Below are positions 14,519 through 15,289 of a stretch of DNA of 15,289 nt, one piece after another. A model generated the notes under the pieces. That model saw only the letters and a list, made by a program, of their open reading frames with translations, searched no databases and had not been told where the DNA came from. Position 1 is the stretch's first letter, and each line of letters starts with the position of its first letter. Origin of the DNA: WJMT01 sp964611275 (lineage in GTDB: Bacteria; Acidobacteriota; Aminicenantia; Aminicenantales; Aminicenantaceae); the NCBI GenBank assembly GCA_964611275.1, contig CAZSZS010000089.1, positions 1 to 15,289 on the forward strand, given 5' to 3'. A program made the position numbers and the translations under genes.

Positions 14519-15082
14519 TTACTTTTTGACCCGTTCCAGGTATTTATCTTCTCTTGTGTCTATGCGTATGATATCATCTTTTTTTATGAATTGAGGCACA
14601 TTTATGGTTATTCCTGTCTCTAAGGTGGCTGGTTTGCTGCTTGCGGTCTGAGTGGCTCCTTTGAGATAAGGCTCTGTTTTTGTTACTCTCAAGTCAACGG
14701 TCATGGGAGTGTTGACTCCGACTGGTTTTCCTTCATACATTTCCACGGAAAAGATAATATTGGGGATGAGGTAGTTTACCGCATCTCCCAGGACCTCGCC
14801 GGATAGCCTTATCTGTTCATACGTTTCCGTATTCATAAAAATAAAAAGGTGAGCCTCTTTATAAAGATATTCCATTTCTATTTCTTCCAGATACGCCTGT
14901 TCGACCTTATCTTTTGACCGGAATCGATAGTCATGAAGCGTCTGGTCTTTGAGCCTTCTCAGCTTTGTCTGCATGAGAGCCTGCCCTTTTCCGGGTGTGA
15001 CATGAGAGGTCTCCAGAACCGAATAGAGTTCGCCATCGATCTCTATTACCATTCCTCTCCGTATTTGAGTTGCATTGATCAT
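14519..15082 (-). CDS. efp: Translation elongation factor P
   Basis: A 187-residue protein of standard length. It binds between the ribosomal P and E sites and relieves stalling at polyproline stretches. The N-terminal KOW-like domain has the tip loop TPGKGQA with Lys32, the residue that is modified in many bacteria (Arg at this place marks the rhamnosylated type). The OB domains follow, and the C-terminal part contains the family signature KPATLETGITINVPQFI (150-166). GGAGG stands ten bases before ATG 15082. The modifying enzymes EpmA and EpmB are not in the window, so the modification is unknown. The gene sits 30 bases after the GHMP kinase stop and one base before the AOR start, within a metabolic operon. 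Confidence 0.97.
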   Translation of the reverse strand: MINATQIRRGMVIEIDGELYSVLETSHVTPGKGQALMQTKLRRLKDQTLHDYRFRSKDKVEQAYLEEIEMEYLYKEAHLFIFMNTETYEQIRLSGEVLGDAVNYLIPNIIFSVEMYEGKPVGVNTPMTVDLRVTKTEPYLKGATQTASSKPATLETGITINVPQFIKKDDIIRIDTREDKYLERVKK

Positions 15083-15112
15083 CTGTTTTAATCCTCCAGT
15101 TCAATAAAAGAA

Positions 15113-15289
15113 TCAGTTGTCCTCGTGAATTTTTATTCCTTTATCCACATGAACAATATACGCTTTTGCCCCCATCTTTTCCAATTTTTTGGCCACAATC
15201 TCCGCATTATTTGGGGTGTAGGCAAAGATACAGCCGCCTTCTCCGGAGCCGTTAATTTTAGCTCCCAGGGCTCCGGAATCAAGAGCCGT
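15113..15289 (-). CDS. GHMP-family small-molecule kinase, C-terminal fragment
   Basis: The window edge cuts this gene; only the last 58 codons and the TGA stop are present, and the upstream part lies beyond base 15289. The fragment begins with the GHMP kinase motif 3, GALGAKINGSGEGGC (residues 6-20 of the fragment), the glycine-rich loop near the C-terminus of mevalonate kinase, galactokinase and relatives. It ends in a typical AYIVHVDKGIKI strand. Such kinases phosphorylate a hydroxyl of a sugar or isoprenoid precursor with ATP. The fragment does not decide between a sugar kinase and mevalonate kinase. It is the first visible gene of the kinase-efp-AOR-aldolase operon. Confidence 0.85.
   Translation of the reverse strand, partial: TALDSGALGAKINGSGEGGCIFAYTPNNAEIVAKKLEKMGAKAYIVHVDKGIKIHEDN

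Overview
The window reads as a piece of chromosome from an anaerobic, diderm (outer-membrane) bacterium. Support for this: a predicted outer-membrane beta-barrel protein, a periplasmic DsbD-type redox domain, several proteins with Sec signal peptides, a tungsten/molybdenum aldehyde:ferredoxin oxidoreductase-family enzyme (normally oxygen-sensitive) and a corrinoid protein. The mix of SpoIVB-type S55 proteins, secreted propellers, DPP-IV-like S9 peptidases and mid-range base composition (judged by eye, not computed) resembles Acidobacteriota, particularly Aminicenantia. That taxonomic guess is inference; there is no rRNA or other marker in the window. No mobile element, CRISPR array, tRNA or rRNA was seen, and no stretch over 300 bases lacks a gene.

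Region 1 (1-2855). A small secreted protein resembling only the N-terminal thiol domain of DsbD converges on an extended-SDR (epimerase-like) gene. The SDR gene is divergent from a PLP-dependent alpha-oxoamine synthase that looks much more like bacterial serine palmitoyltransferase than like BioF or Kbl. Together the SDR and the oxoamine synthase could supply the condensation and keto-reduction steps of sphingolipid (ceramide) synthesis. The SDR gene has a good sigma70-type promoter whose predicted start site lies at its ATG, and it has no Shine-Dalgarno sequence, so its mRNA is probably leaderless.

Region 2 (2856-7638). Three co-directional genes with short gaps: an exported SpoIVB/S55 peptidase-like protein, a large exported beta-propeller protein with Ig-like C-terminal modules, and a cytoplasmic corrinoid (B12-binding) protein with no methyltransferase beside it.

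Region 3 (7791-11147, minus strand). An exported dipeptidyl-peptidase-IV-like S9 peptidase and an AT-rich outer-membrane beta-barrel gene. The barrel gene is preceded by a near-consensus sigma54 (-24/-12) promoter, correctly spaced to its RBS and start codon, with two short dyads upstream.

Region 4 (11369-15289, minus strand). A tightly packed operon reading GHMP kinase (cut by the window edge) - efp - AOR-family oxidoreductase - tandem class II aldolase, with gaps of 30, 1 and 2 bases. The pairing of an enzyme class that releases aldehydes with one that oxidises them suggests a catabolic route that captures electrons on ferredoxin. The kinase may feed it; efp looks like a passenger.
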